This document shows positions 47,228 to 56,929 of a DNA stretch of 57,731 nt, in pieces. Origin of the DNA: an uncultured Desulfofustis sp. (GTDB taxonomy: Bacteria > Desulfobacterota > Desulfobulbia > Desulfobulbales > Desulfocapsaceae). A program made the translations under genes and the position numbers. Positions within the stretch are counted from its first letter, which is position 1. Every line of letters starts with the position of its first letter. The notes under the pieces were generated by a model. That model was not told where the DNA came from. It saw only the letters and a list, made by a program, of their open reading frames with translations, and ran no database searches. Location: contig CAJQNS010000091.1 of assembly GCA_905479735.1 (NCBI GenBank), positions 1 to 57,731 on the forward strand, in the 5' to 3' direction.

Positions 47228-49144
47228 TCACTTGCCCGGTTCCGGAAGAGTACTTCGGGAGCGGTGTTTTCTAAGATGGATCTGAAGGATCGAGATGGCG
47301 GCCGGGGTGATCCCTGAGATTCTCGATGCCTGCCCCAGTGACAACGGTTTGACCCGGCTCAGCTTTTCGACCACCTCGTTGGATAAACCGGATAGCTCCG
47401 AGTAGTCAAGTTCCGGGGGGATACGGGTCGACTCCAACTTCTTGAAGCGGCTGACCTGCTCATTCTGTCTGTCGATATACCCCTTGTATTTGACCCTGAG
47501 TTGAATATCCTCGCTGAAACGGGCGTTGCTCAGATCTTCCACCGGCTGTCGTTGCTCAGCACTGCAGAGCTCGCAAAGATCAGCAATGGTCAGCTCCGGC
47601 CTTCTGAGCAGATCGGCCAGACTGGATTTCTGCTTGAGAGCCGTGCTGCCCAGGCGGCTGAGTATCGGGTCAATGTCGGCCGATGGTTTCAGCCAGGTGC
47701 TTTCGAGAAGTTCGATGCCGCTCTCAATCTCCTTTTGTTTGGCGACGAAGAAATGGTGCTCATCTTTGGGCAGCAGACCAATTCGATGACCGATCTCCGA
47801 GAGTCTGGCATCGGCGTTGTCCTCGCGAAGCAGCAATCGGTATTCGGCCCGGCTGGTGAAGAGCCGATAAGGCTCTTTGGTGCCTCTGGTAATGAGATCA
47901 TCGATGAGCACACCGATATAGGCCTCGGATCTGTCTATCACCAGAGGGTCAATGTCGCGGCAATAGTGGACCGCGTTGATACCGCCGATAATACCCTGGG
48001 CCGCGGCTTCCTCGTAACCCGAGGTGCCATTTATCTGGCCGGCCAGAAAAAGTCCCTGAACCCTTTTGGTCTCGAGCGAGGGCAGCAGTTCCAGCGGATC
48101 GACATAGTCATATTCAATGGCGTACCCCGACCTGACGATCACCGCTTCCTCCAGCCCTTTGATGCTCTTGATCATTGCCACCTGGGTGGCCAGCGGCAGA
48201 CTGGTGGGCAGACCGTTGGGGTAGACCTCGGTGGTTTCTATTCCTTCTGGTTCCAGAAAAATCTGATGTCTGGGTTTTTCCGGAAAGCGCATGACCTTGT
48301 CCTCTATGGAGGGACAATACCTGGCGCCGACTCCTTCGATAATACCGGCATACATCGGAGACTGGTCGATGGAATCTCTTATGATCTGATGGGTGTTCTC
48401 ATTGGTGTAGGTGATATGACAGGGAAACTGGGGCTGCCGGTATTCCCCCTTGTTGGTGAAGGAGAAAAACGCCGGTGGCTGGTCGCTATGCTGGGGCTCG
48501 AGTTCCGAGTAGTCGATGGTGTTGGCATCGAGGCGCGGCACCGTGCCGGTCTTCATCCTGCCCACCGCAAACCCCTGCTCCCGAAACCAGGTGGCCAGGC
48601 TCAGAGAGGGAGTGTCTCCCATTCTTCCAGCCGGGAAGTTCTTCAATCCGACGTGAATCAGACCGTTGAGAAAGGTGCCTGTGGCCACGACCACCGCTTT
48701 GACTTCAACCTCCTCATCCAGCGAAGTGCGCAGCCCGGTGATCCGGTTGTTCTTGACAATCAGCGAATCCACGGTGGTCTGGCGAATGGTCAGATTCTCC
48801 TGATTTTCAAGGATTTTTTTCATTCGCAGACGGTACAGCAGTCGGTCGGCCTGAGCCCGCGACGATCTCACCGCCGGTCCCTTGCTGGTGTTGAGACGGC
48901 GAAACTGGATTGAGGTCTGGTCGATGTTCTTGGCCATTTCACCGCCGAGTGCATCAATTTCACGTACCAGGTGGCCTTTGGCCAGTCCGCCGATGGCCGG
49001 ATTGCAGGACATGGCCCCGATGGTGTCGAGGTTGATCACGCAGATCAGGGTCTTGCACCCCATGCGGGCAGCCGCCAGGGCGGCCTCGCAACCGGCATGC
49101 CCAGCACCGATGACGGCAATATCAAATTGTTGTAGTTCAGGCAT
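47228..49144 (-). CDS. mnmG: tRNA uridine 5-carboxymethylaminomethyl modification enzyme MnmG
   Basis: A 638-residue flavoprotein (GidA). It begins [20 protein letters not shown], the FAD-binding GxGxxGxxxA. The middle carries [11 protein letters not shown] and [11 protein letters not shown], and the C-terminal helical part ends with [15 protein letters not shown]. With MnmE, encoded nearby at 50039, it adds the carboxymethylaminomethyl group to U34 of several tRNAs. Length is normal. Confidence 0.97.
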   Translation of the reverse strand: MPELQQFDIAVIGAGHAGCEAALAAARMGCKTLICVINLDTIGAMSCNPAIGGLAKGHLVREIDALGGEMAKNIDQTSIQFRRLNTSKGPAVRSSRAQADRLLYRLRMKKILENQENLTIRQTTVDSLIVKNNRITGLRTSLDEEVEVKAVVVATGTFLNGLIHVGLKNFPAGRMGDTPSLSLATWFREQGFAVGRMKTGTVPRLDANTIDYSELEPQHSDQPPAFFSFTNKGEYRQPQFPCHITYTNENTHQIIRDSIDQSPMYAGIIEGVGARYCPSIEDKVMRFPEKPRHQIFLEPEGIETTEVYPNGLPTSLPLATQVAMIKSIKGLEEAVIVRSGYAIEYDYVDPLELLPSLETKRVQGLFLAGQINGTSGYEEAAAQGIIGGINAVHYCRDIDPLVIDRSEAYIGVLIDDLITRGTKEPYRLFTSRAEYRLLLREDNADARLSEIGHRIGLLPKDEHHFFVAKQKEIESGIELLESTWLKPSADIDPILSRLGSTALKQKSSLADLLRRPELTIADLCELCSAEQRQPVEDLSNARFSEDIQLRVKYKGYIDRQNEQVSRFKKLESTRIPPELDYSELSGLSNEVVEKLSRVKPLSLGQASRISGITPAAISILQIHLRKHRSRSTLPEPGK

Positions 49145-49168
49145 AAAATGTAATCCCGGTCGGCTGCT

Positions 49169-50020
49169 TCATGATCTCGGTTCTATGTCGTCTTTGGACC
49201 ATGACAGCAGGGCCCAGCGCTGGGGGTGGTCCCTCTTGACGATGATGTGATCGTCTTCCTGCTTAATAATCCTATTTCTCACAAAATTTTCAAGCGACTG
49301 CACTTCTTCGGGGAGCAGATCCCTGAACATCCAGGCGTAGCCCTGAACGGCCCGGTCCAGGTTGTCGAAACGCAGTTCCCGAGCAAGCTCTATCCTCTCG
49401 ATCCGGGGGTGAATGCCCAGATGATAGAGCATATTGACGGTGTAGATGTAATCGGGGCCCGAGTTGAACTCCCTGCCAAGGGCGGTAAAGGCATCAGGGT
49501 CGAACGGGGAGGGGGCGATGCGCTCGGCAACATAGATGGTGCCGGTGGCATAGTGTCCCAGTTTCTGCAATGCTCCGGCTAGATCGGGAATGTTCATCGA
49601 CCTCGAGGCAATCACCAGAGTATGGGGACTGATGTCGAACTCTGACCAGTCATCTTCCCAGCCGCAGTGCACGGTTCTGATATTGTTGATGCCCTCTTGC
49701 CTGGCTCGCGCATCGAGCAGTTCGAGCATTCCCTGTGAGTAATCCAGGGCGGTTACCTGCCTGACCTGCTTGGCTATCGGCAGGGCCAGGGTGCCGGGGC
49801 CGCAGCCCACATCGAGTACGCTGACATCCTTGCCCAAGTCGAGGTGTTTGAGAAACAAGTCCACATAGGCGGAATCTCTGGTCCGGCCGGCGAAGGCTTC
49901 GGCCTTTTTGTCCCAATCTTTGGCATTCTTGCTTGTCCACGATTTAGCCGAGCGGCTCTGCTGCCAGAGAAGCTGCCAGTCGATATCGTCATAGACTGAG
50001 ATGTTCTGGATTTTTTTCAT
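49169..50020 (-). CDS. Class I SAM-dependent methyltransferase
   Basis: A 283-residue methyltransferase. Motif I is VSVLDVGCGPGTLALPIA near residue 70, and motif II is in VTALDYSQGMLELLDARA. The N-terminal region (WQQSRSAKSWTSKNAKDW) and the C-terminal part give no specific family. It stands between mnmE and mnmG, a place where rsmG (gidB) is often found, but the sequence does not look like RsmG. Substrate is unknown; a small-molecule methyltransferase of the UbiE-like kind is as likely as an RNA enzyme. Confidence 0.85.
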   Translation of the reverse strand: MKKIQNISVYDDIDWQLLWQQSRSAKSWTSKNAKDWDKKAEAFAGRTRDSAYVDLFLKHLDLGKDVSVLDVGCGPGTLALPIAKQVRQVTALDYSQGMLELLDARARQEGINNIRTVHCGWEDDWSEFDISPHTLVIASRSMNIPDLAGALQKLGHYATGTIYVAERIAPSPFDPDAFTALGREFNSGPDYIYTVNMLYHLGIHPRIERIELARELRFDNLDRAVQGYAWMFRDLLPEEVQSLENFVRNRIIKQEDDHIIVKRDHPQRWALLSWSKDDIEPRS

Positions 50021-50038
50021 CGGATTCCGCTGACGGAC

Positions 50039-51427
50039 TTATTTACCCAGGCAAAATTTTTCGAAAATTACGTCGAGCACATCTTCGTTGGTAGTTTCGC
50101 CGACAATATCGCCCAGATGATCGAAACATTCCAGCAGGTCGACGGCGATTAGGTCGTTGGTCAAGCCGTTCTGCAGTCCTTCTTGAACCCGGGTGAGCGC
50201 CTGCAGCCCTTTCTCCATGGCGGTTTTGTGCCTGAGGTTGGGAGTGCAGCCCTCTTCCTGCCACTGCTCCCTGCCGCCGGTGATGTGACGGAAAATCTGC
50301 TGCTTCAACCGTTCAAGCCCGGTCTGTTCCCGGGCCGAAATTTCGACAGCGTCTGCGACCATGAGAGGATGCGCTTGCCGCTCAATCTGCTGCTCGAGAT
50401 CGCATTTGTTTATCACCGTAATAAATGGTTTGTGGTTTACGGTTGCAAAAAGGGAGGCGTCATCTGAGTCGATCGATCTTGAGCCGTCCACCAGAAACAA
50501 TACGAGATCTGCCCGGTTTATTGACTCTCTGGCCCGTTTGATGCCGAGTTGCTCGACTTCCTCGCCGTCCTCACGAATGCCGGCCGTATCGATGATGCGG
50601 ACGGGAATACCGTGAATATCGATATATTCCTCGATCGTATCCCTCGTAGTGCCGGGAATCGAGGTCACCAGGGCCCGCTCTTCCTGCAACAGGGTGTTTA
50701 AGAGGCTTGATTTGCCGACATTTGGCCGACCGACGATAACAATGGAGACCCCTTCCCGGACGATGCGGCCCTCGTCGGCCTGAGAGATAAGTTTTTTAAG
50801 CCGATCGAGCACCTCCTCCTGCAGCTTTGCGGCGATAGATCGGTGATCGGCGATTTCGATTTCTTCCTCTGGAAAATCTATGGCGGTCTCGAGCAGTGCC
50901 CGAATTTCGACCAGCGAGGAGCGTAGCCTGTCAACCTCTTTGTAGAGGACTCCGCTCATCTGTTCCAGGGCCAGGTCGACGCCCTTCCTGGTGCGGGCAG
51001 AAAGGATATCAATCACTGCTTCGGCCCGGGTCAGGTCGATGCGACCGTTCAGGAAAGCCCGTTTGGTGAACTCACCCGGTTCGGCCAGCTGCGCTCCCTG
51101 AGAAAGTATCAGCTCCAGTACCGACTGAAGAATCAGAAACCCGCCGTGGCAGTGAATTTCAACGACATCTTCTCTGGTGTAGGTTTTGGGAGCCTGCATA
51201 AATACCACCAGCACCTCGTCGAGAAGTTTGGACCGTTGGGGATCATTGACGGTGCCGTAATAGAAGCGATGAGAGCCAAATGAGCAGTGGGCCTGGGCTG
51301 GCCTGAATATGCACTTGAGGATGCGGAGCGACTCGGCTCCGCTGATCCTGATGATGCCGATGCCGCCGGCGCCGGGCGTGGTGGAAATCGCGGCGATAGT
51401 GCGATTATCGGGGGCTGGGGAACTCAT
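50039..51427 (-). CDS. mnmE: tRNA modification GTPase MnmE (TrmE)
   Basis: A 462-residue protein with the N-terminal folate-binding domain (TIAAISTTPGAGGIGIIRISG), a helical middle and an inserted G domain: G1 GRPNVGKSSLLN near 226, G3 DTAGIRE, and G4 NKCD. It ends CLGK, the conserved CxGK whose cysteine takes part in catalysis. TTGGAGAA precedes ATG 51427. It works with MnmG on wobble uridine. Confidence 0.97.
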   Translation of the reverse strand: MSSPAPDNRTIAAISTTPGAGGIGIIRISGAESLRILKCIFRPAQAHCSFGSHRFYYGTVNDPQRSKLLDEVLVVFMQAPKTYTREDVVEIHCHGGFLILQSVLELILSQGAQLAEPGEFTKRAFLNGRIDLTRAEAVIDILSARTRKGVDLALEQMSGVLYKEVDRLRSSLVEIRALLETAIDFPEEEIEIADHRSIAAKLQEEVLDRLKKLISQADEGRIVREGVSIVIVGRPNVGKSSLLNTLLQEERALVTSIPGTTRDTIEEYIDIHGIPVRIIDTAGIREDGEEVEQLGIKRARESINRADLVLFLVDGSRSIDSDDASLFATVNHKPFITVINKCDLEQQIERQAHPLMVADAVEISAREQTGLERLKQQIFRHITGGREQWQEEGCTPNLRHKTAMEKGLQALTRVQEGLQNGLTNDLIAVDLLECFDHLGDIVGETTNEDVLDVIFEKFCLGK

Positions 51428-51517
51428 CTATGGTTCTCCAAAAATCGCAAGCTGGTCATTGTTGCCAGACCTGAAGTCAGAGCGTGGTTGCAGCTTTTTG
51501 GCCGGGTTCAGCTGGGT

Positions 51518-52456
51518 TTAGGCGTTCTCGTTTTGGGGTCCGTTATCATTTTTCTTGCGGGGTCTGGAGCGGCCCCGTTTCCGGTTGTTGTTCTTTCGCC
51601 CCTTTCCTGGCTTGTAGATCAAGACTTTTTTGAACAATCCCTCGCCGACGCTTCGGCTCCGGATATCGGGATCGTCCTGCAGGGCGACGTGCACCACTCG
51701 CCTTTCCGACGGGTTGAGTGACGAAATCACCTGGGTTTTACCGTCTTCCTTAACCTGCGCAGCGTACTCGACGGCCCGATCTTTGAGCTCCTGGAACCGT
51801 TTCTCACGAAAATTGCCCACATCGATGGTAAGCTGGACGCGCCCCGCTACCTTTTTGGATACGATTTTTCTGAGCAGATACTGGAGACTGTCAAGTACCC
51901 GCCCTTCCTGAGAAGTAAGGGTTTCTTGATGCTCGTCGCTGACCCGACAGTGGGCGGTTCCGGCTTCGTTGTCAACAGTAACTGTCGAGGGGCACTCCAT
52001 CAACTCGAGTACCCTGGTCAATTCATCCCTGATGGCTGCCAGCGTTTCCTCGGACAATTCGACGGGAGCTTTGCTGGTGGTGCTCCCATTATCTTCGAAG
52101 TTGTCTTCCTCAGTCGATGGTTCGGCCACGGGTTCAGGCGGTGGCGGAGATTCCGGCTCAACTTTGGGGCGGGCTGGTTTCTTCTCTCTGGGGCTGCGAG
52201 CCGGGCTCTTTTTGCTGGCCTTCTTTTGCGGGGGAACGGCTTTTTTTTCCGGGCCCGGTTCGACCGTCTGTTCTTCTGTATCTTGAATCTTCGCCCTTAT
52301 GTGGGCCTTCTTGCGTATCAGGCCGAAAATTCCTTGGGATCCGGTCTCAAGTACTTCAATGGTGAGGTTTTCCTGAGCAACACCAAAATCTTCACAGGCC
52401 GCCTTGATTGCCTCGGCCACGTCTTTTCCGTAAAAGTCTTTAGTTTTAGATGACAT
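51518..52456 (-). CDS. jag: Jag/KhpB-like RNA-binding protein (Jag_N, KH, R3H)
   Basis: A 312-residue cytoplasmic RNA-binding protein. Residues 1-58 are the Jag N-terminal domain (FYGKDVAEAIKAACEDFGV, then GSQGIFGLIRKKA). A low-complexity Lys/Pro/Glu linker covers about 65-130. A KH domain follows near 160-215, then R3H with SLNPSERRVVHVALQDDPDI near 250. The end is very basic (GRKNNNRKRGRSRPRKKN). Position between yidC and mnmE is the conserved one. Confidence 0.93.
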   Translation of the reverse strand: MSSKTKDFYGKDVAEAIKAACEDFGVAQENLTIEVLETGSQGIFGLIRKKAHIRAKIQDTEEQTVEPGPEKKAVPPQKKASKKSPARSPREKKPARPKVEPESPPPPEPVAEPSTEEDNFEDNGSTTSKAPVELSEETLAAIRDELTRVLELMECPSTVTVDNEAGTAHCRVSDEHQETLTSQEGRVLDSLQYLLRKIVSKKVAGRVQLTIDVGNFREKRFQELKDRAVEYAAQVKEDGKTQVISSLNPSERRVVHVALQDDPDIRSRSVGEGLFKKVLIYKPGKGRKNNNRKRGRSRPRKKNDNGPQNENA

Positions 52457-52510
52457 GTGGTATCTCTGGTTCGTGTTTATTCCACCATGGAGTCTTCTCT
52501 GCTCGTCTGC

Positions 52511-54184
52511 TCAACCGCTGGCCGGTACCGGCTTATTCTTCCGATTGATCAGATACTGCTGAAGGATTGAGAGCAGGTTGTTGACAAACCAGTAAAGGAC
52601 CAGCCCTGAGGCAAAATTGACAAACATAACTGTGAAAATGAGGGGCAGAAACATCATGATTTTTGCCTGGGTAGGGTCAGCCGTGGTGGGGGTCATTTTC
52701 TGTTGCAGAAACATCGAGGCACCCATCAGCAGGGTAAGAACCGGCAGGCCGCCAAGGTACGGAATGTCGAAGCCCAGAAAAAGCCGGTCGGGTGCGGAGA
52801 GGTCGTTGATCCAGAGCATGAAGGGAGCGTGACGTAGTTCGATGGATTGCAACAGTACCTTATAAAGAGCGAAAAACACAGGAATCTGCAAGACCATCGG
52901 CAGGCAGCCGCCCAGCGGGTTGACCTTGTAGGTCTTGTAGAGATTCATCATCTCCTGGTTCATGCGGGTTGGGTCGTCTTTATACTTTTCTTTGAGCTTG
53001 ACCACCTTGGGTTGCAGTTTCTGCATGTTCTTCATCGATTTCAGCCCTTTCTGGGTGATCGGCCAGAAAATGGCTTTCAACAGGACGGTAACCAGGATAA
53101 TGGCGATGCCGTAATTATGAACCACCGAATAAAACCAGTTGAGCATATAGAGCATCGGTTTGGCGATGACGTCAAACCAGCCGAAATTGATTATTTTTCC
53201 AAGGTTATAGCCAATCTCCTTGAGCAGAGTGAGCTTTTTGGGCCCATAAAAGAGCTTATATTTGTAGGCGTTGGTCGCCTCGGGAGCCAGTGTTTCAAGC
53301 GCAGCGTGGAGGTCGATGGTGACCAGCTCTTCCTCCGCATCCATGGTAATCGACTGTGAGTTGTCGGCCGGGATGATGCCGGTCATGAAATAGGTTCCTT
53401 CGTAGGCCACCCAGTCGATATTGGTTTGGACCGTCTGCGGGCCGTCATCGAACTCTTTGAGTTTAAACTTTTGCAGCCCGGCTTCGCCAAACATGGATGG
53501 CCCCCGGAACAACCAGTTGCTGGCCTTGGTAATTTTACCGAAAGGCAGGTTGCTCTGGTGCAGTCCTGCTGAGCCCTGGAGAGTCTGTCCACTCCTGTTG
53601 ACCACCATTACTTCGTGTTCAATCAGATATTCCCTGCGGTTAAAGTGATAGGTCCGGATTACCTCCAGTCCGTTGGGACTCAGGGCTCTCAAGGTGAGGG
53701 TTGCCTTGTTGGTGCTGGAGTCGAACTGCACGTCCGTGCTGTCCACCGTGTAGAGCGTATCTCTTTCGAAAACTGATCCCCAGGAAAAACTCAAAGGGTA
53801 GCCCTGGGCCTGATCGATTTTGACCAGGTCGACACCGGGGGCCTCATCGTTTTTCTCTTCACGAAAATCTTTCAGCAGAAAACTGGTTATTACACCACCT
53901 TTTTCGCTGATGGTGGCCGTATAGAGGTCGGTGTCGATTTTGACTTCACTGGCTGAACGCTGATCAGCAACAGCAGACGGCTGCGGAACTGTAGTCTGTG
54001 TTTGGGGCAACGGTGGTGGTGCGGTGATCTGTGCCTGGGCTGGTTGTTGATCCGGCTGCGGCTGTACGGTGGCCTGCTCGGTTTCCACAGGTTCCTGCTG
54101 GGCGGGACCAACAAAAAAATACTGATAGCCCAGTAGTATGACGAAAGAAATTAAGATAGCCAGAAAGGCTCTATACATGTCCAT
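52511..54184 (-). CDS. yidC: Membrane protein insertase YidC
   Basis: A 557-residue inner-membrane insertase. It opens with an N-terminal membrane helix (FLAILISFVILLGYQYFFVG), then a Gln/Pro-rich linker and the large periplasmic beta domain (about 80-340). The C-terminal insertase core has five hydrophobic segments with GIAIILVTVLLKAIFWPITQKG as the second, including the hydrophilic-groove arginine region near LLKAIFWPITQKGLKSM, and a basic tail RKNKPVPASG. It works with YidD and follows it in the same operon. Confidence 0.96.
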   Translation of the reverse strand: MDMYRAFLAILISFVILLGYQYFFVGPAQQEPVETEQATVQPQPDQQPAQAQITAPPPLPQTQTTVPQPSAVADQRSASEVKIDTDLYTATISEKGGVITSFLLKDFREEKNDEAPGVDLVKIDQAQGYPLSFSWGSVFERDTLYTVDSTDVQFDSSTNKATLTLRALSPNGLEVIRTYHFNRREYLIEHEVMVVNRSGQTLQGSAGLHQSNLPFGKITKASNWLFRGPSMFGEAGLQKFKLKEFDDGPQTVQTNIDWVAYEGTYFMTGIIPADNSQSITMDAEEELVTIDLHAALETLAPEATNAYKYKLFYGPKKLTLLKEIGYNLGKIINFGWFDVIAKPMLYMLNWFYSVVHNYGIAIILVTVLLKAIFWPITQKGLKSMKNMQKLQPKVVKLKEKYKDDPTRMNQEMMNLYKTYKVNPLGGCLPMVLQIPVFFALYKVLLQSIELRHAPFMLWINDLSAPDRLFLGFDIPYLGGLPVLTLLMGASMFLQQKMTPTTADPTQAKIMMFLPLIFTVMFVNFASGLVLYWFVNNLLSILQQYLINRKNKPVPASG

Positions 54185-54256
54185 ATGATCGCTGGATCCT
54201 TTTTTGCTGCCGACAGGAAGCGTCGCCGATAAAACTTAGGGGACTCTCGCCGGTGC

Positions 54257-54490
54257 TTACACCGGATCGTATCCGCCCCGGGAAAACGGGTGACAGCGCA
54301 GAATGCGCCATAATCCCTTGCCGGCTCCCTTTATGGCACCGTACTTATTAATTGCCTCTACAGTGTATGCAGAACAGGTTGGATAGAAACGACATGCAGG
54401 AGGGATCAGAGGTGATAAGATATATTTGTATCCCCGAATCAGCCCAATCAAGGTGCGGGCCACAAGGCCGTGCGTCTTGTCGGGTGTCAT
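54257..54490 (-). CDS. yidD: Membrane protein insertion efficiency factor YidD
   Basis: A 77-residue protein with the family signature [29 protein letters not shown] (shown in parts: [11 protein letters not shown]) and the end [18 protein letters not shown]-like [16 protein letters not shown]. It is an amphipathic inner-membrane-associated helper of YidC. Its ATG overlaps the rnpA stop (ATGA, 54487-54490), so it is coupled to rnpA. The yidC start is about 70 bases downstream. Confidence 0.94.
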   Translation of the reverse strand: MTPDKTHGLVARTLIGLIRGYKYILSPLIPPACRFYPTCSAYTVEAINKYGAIKGAGKGLWRILRCHPFSRGGYDPV

Positions 54491-54837
54491 GATTGCTGTG
54501 CTGGGGTGGATACTAAATTTATCACTGCTTCCGTAACGGAATCTGGAGAATTAAGCGAAAAATTGGGTCGTACAGTGACAACGATATCTGCTGCGGGAGG
54601 ATATTGCTCCCGGTTCAGCCGAAACGACTCTTTGACTATCCGTTTAATTCGGTTCCTGGTAACCGCTCCTTTCAACTTTCTGCTGATGCTTATTCCGATG
54701 CGGCTATGTCCACGGTCGTTGGCGATAAAGATGATGGAGAAGCCTTTGCCGTGCAGCCGCGTGCCGTGCCTGTATACCGCTTCAAATTCCCAGTTCTTCC
54801 GCAACAAGCAATATTTCGGAAGACCAAACTGCCGCAA
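54487..54837 (-). CDS. rnpA: Ribonuclease P protein component
   Basis: About 116 residues from a TTG start at 54837; the homologous part begins [21 protein letters not shown]. It carries [20 protein letters not shown], whose RNR motif binds the RNase P RNA, and then KESFRLNR. No ATG lies near the expected start: TTG 54837 is five bases past the rpmH stop, suggesting reinitiation. The frame is open far upstream, through and beyond rpmH to a GTG at 55032, which would give 181 residues, so the true N-terminus is uncertain. It overlaps yidD by four bases. Confidence 0.85.
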   Translation of the reverse strand: MRQFGLPKYCLLRKNWEFEAVYRHGTRLHGKGFSIIFIANDRGHSRIGISISRKLKGAVTRNRIKRIVKESFRLNREQYPPAADIVVTVRPNFSLNSPDSVTEAVINLVSTPAQQS

Positions 54838-54842
54838 TGATA

Positions 54843-54980
54843 TCAGGCGGAAAGTCGCTTGCGGCCCCTGGCTCTGCGGGCGTTGATGATGGCACGACCG
54901 GCTTTGGTGCTCATCCGGGCACGAAAACCGTGGCTTCTTTTGCGTTTTATATTGCTCGGTTGAAACGTTCTCTTGCTCAT
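54843..54980 (-). CDS. rpmH: Large ribosomal subunit protein bL34
   Basis: A 45-residue, very basic protein: [19 protein letters not shown], then [18 protein letters not shown] and the end RGRKRLSA, the classic L34 sequence. GAGAGGATG precedes ATG 54980. It is the first gene of the rpmH-rnpA-yidD-yidC-jag-mnmE run. It lies wholly inside the upstream open part of the rnpA frame but in a different reading frame. Confidence 0.96.
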   Translation of the reverse strand: MSKRTFQPSNIKRKRSHGFRARMSTKAGRAIINARRARGRKRLSA

Positions 54981-55255
54981 TTTTACATCCTCTCAGGGTG
55001 TCCCTGTTGCTGGAAAGAGATGGCGACACCACTATTTGACGCTAGGGTCTTAATATCAGTACGTTACATGGTGACAGACTGGTCAACCACCATGCGGGGA
55101 AAAGCGAAGTTAGCAAAATAAACTAAATAACCACAGATAGGCCTCTGTGTCAAACTATTTTGGTGATTGTAGAGGCCGGCCTCAGTTGAAGAAATAGTAT
55201 CGCTATGCTAGGCTTAGCAGGCTTCAGCTTTGATTTGTCGATAAGGAGGGGATAC

Positions 55256-56449
55256 ATGAAGCTCGATGATGCACTAGATCTGATACTTGGCCATGCACCG
55301 GCGCCTGGCCGACAGATGGTGCCGCTGGAAGACAGTTTTGGCCGTATCTGCACTGAAAACAACCTGTCCAGGCAGCCGCTTCCAGGCTACGATCAGTCTA
55401 CCAGGGACGGTTACGCGATTTGTGGCACAGGCAAGGCTGCCGAAGGAGGCAGACAGGCCTTTACAATCGAGGGTGAAATCCAGGCCGGGTTTTGTCATAA
55501 GGTCGAAATCGAACCTGGCCAGGCCTACCGAATCATGACTGGTGGACTGCTGCCGGTCGGTGCGGAACGGGTCATTGCTCAGGAGGATTGCCGGATTTCT
55601 GGTACAGAGCTGATTGTCGATGGAATCTCACTGGCAGGCCCAAGCCGCTTTATCCGCAGACGGGGCAGTGAACATCTGGCCCGGGAACTGCTTGTCGAAC
55701 CCGGCACCAGGTTGAATGAATACCACCTTTCACTTCTGGCTGCGGCAGGCAACAGCAGTGTCGAGGTCTTCCAAAGACCCAGGGTGGCATTTTTCTGCAG
55801 CGGTAGCGAACTGGTAATGTCTGAGGGGAAATTGAAAAACGGTCAGAAATATTCTTCCAATCATCTGCTGCTTAAAAACCTGGTAAATAAATTCGGCGGC
55901 CGAGCCGAGGGATATGGTGTCATAGCAGATGACCGGACTGCAATAAGAAAGTTACTTGCCACCATTAAAAGATCCGCTGCCGATATCGTCATCAGCACGG
56001 GCGGTGTAGGCCCTGGAAAATATGATTTATTTGGCGAGTTGCTGCCCCAGGAAGGAACTCAGATTTTGTATCGCTCCCTGCAGGTCAGGCCTGGTAGATC
56101 AACGCTGTTTGGGCTCCTGGGCGATAAGCTTTATTTTGGCCTTCCTGGGCCCCCTTCCGCGGTGCGCATTTTATTTCTCGAACTGCTTGGCCCGCTGTTG
56201 AAAAAGATGCAGGGCATGAGATTGTTCTACAATCAGAGGCTGACTGCTTTTCTCGAGCATGCAGTTGCACTCAAATCGGCTGATGTGCTTTGCTTCAAAG
56301 ACGGCCGCTATCGATTGGAGGCGGGGCGTGTGATGGTCGGTTATCCTGTGAAAAATGAGGCGCCGAACTGTTCGATAATGATGTTACCTGACCGCGTTTC
56401 CTATGAACCTGAAGACCAAATAACTATCAGTCTGGCAGAGCCTGACTGA
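55256..56449 (+). CDS. moeA: Molybdopterin molybdenumtransferase MoeA
   Basis: A 397-residue enzyme that inserts molybdate into adenylylated molybdopterin. The N-terminal domain carries LPGYDQSTRDGYAI, typical of MoeA (where the usual form is S-x-x-DGYA), then the PGQAYRIMTGGLLPVGAERVI segment in parts. The MoaB/Mog-like domain has VISTGGVGPGKYDLF and FGLPGPPSAV. I start at ATG 55256 because AAGGAGGGG sits six bases upstream; a longer frame to 55205 lacks one. It stands where dnaA or its neighbours often lie relative to rpmH. The segment 55033-55255 shows no cluster of DnaA boxes. Confidence 0.9.
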   Translation: MKLDDALDLILGHAPAPGRQMVPLEDSFGRICTENNLSRQPLPGYDQSTRDGYAICGTGKAAEGGRQAFTIEGEIQAGFCHKVEIEPGQAYRIMTGGLLPVGAERVIAQEDCRISGTELIVDGISLAGPSRFIRRRGSEHLARELLVEPGTRLNEYHLSLLAAAGNSSVEVFQRPRVAFFCSGSELVMSEGKLKNGQKYSSNHLLLKNLVNKFGGRAEGYGVIADDRTAIRKLLATIKRSAADIVISTGGVGPGKYDLFGELLPQEGTQILYRSLQVRPGRSTLFGLLGDKLYFGLPGPPSAVRILFLELLGPLLKKMQGMRLFYNQRLTAFLEHAVALKSADVLCFKDGRYRLEAGRVMVGYPVKNEAPNCSIMMLPDRVSYEPEDQITISLAEPD

Positions 56450-56506
56450 GCCCCTTCTTTATTTAAAAAAAGGCAGTAAGAAACAGGCCTGAACATTTTT
56501 TCTCTC

Positions 56507-56554
56507 AAAAAAAAACCGGCGGTTAACGACTATTCCACTGTCGCTCACCACCGG
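56507..56554 (-). terminator. Rho-independent terminator of the 56597 gene
   Basis: Read on the minus strand, CCGGTGGT ... ACCGCCGG forms the stem (with CGAC/GTCG inside) and is followed by nine T residues. It lies 43 bases past the stop of the minus-strand gene at 56597. Confidence 0.65.
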
Positions 56555-56596
56555 CAGAATGTTTAAAGATAGCCTTGAGTATGGTGCGTTTATCAG

Positions 56597-56929
56597 CTAT
56601 TTATCAACAAGCGTTAGGTTAATTCTATTCTTGAATATTTTTACAGAAAAGCTGTCACCAGGCTTGAAATCAGTCCCGAAAAGAATCTTCGATGAAAGGG
56701 TAAGTGTCTGATTTTTTCCTATTTTTGCGGTCACCTGTTTCTTTTGGCCGGTTTTCTTAGGTTCTTTCACCTGATAGTATTTCTTGTCTTCATCCATCAG
56801 TTTCAGCATGAGATTGTTAAAGGTTGGGTGATTTTTAATATCCATGTCCTTCATGATCTCGGTTTTGCTCTTACCGGCTACCACTAGATCTCTGAAACTA
56901 ATTAAATCGTATTTAGTTTTACGTGCCAT
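56597..56929 (-). CDS. Small basic protein with possible HTH and AbrB-like ends
   Basis: A 110-residue Lys-rich protein. The N-terminal half (YDLISFRDLVVAGKSKTEIM, then KNHPTFNNLMLKLMDED) looks like a helix-turn-helix; the C-terminal half (VTAKIGKNQTLTLSSKILF, then FKPGDSFSVKIFKNRINLTL) resembles the swapped-hairpin strands of AbrB/SpoVT proteins. A DNA-binding regulator is likely. The coding sequence and its upstream region are lower in GC than the surroundings, so it may be a late arrival. AGGATGG precedes ATG 56929. Its own terminator is at 56507. The family assignment is a guess. Confidence 0.7.
   Translation of the reverse strand: MARKTKYDLISFRDLVVAGKSKTEIMKDMDIKNHPTFNNLMLKLMDEDKKYYQVKEPKKTGQKKQVTAKIGKNQTLTLSSKILFGTDFKPGDSFSVKIFKNRINLTLVDK

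Noticed and set aside
47501-48913. A 470-codon open frame antisense to mnmG
   Set aside because: It lies wholly opposite a certain, conserved gene, its translation has no domain-like pattern, and long antisense frames opposite GC-biased codons are common.
55033-55255. Possible oriC beside rpmH
   Set aside because: No cluster of DnaA boxes, no dnaA gene and no marked AT-rich unwinding region were found.
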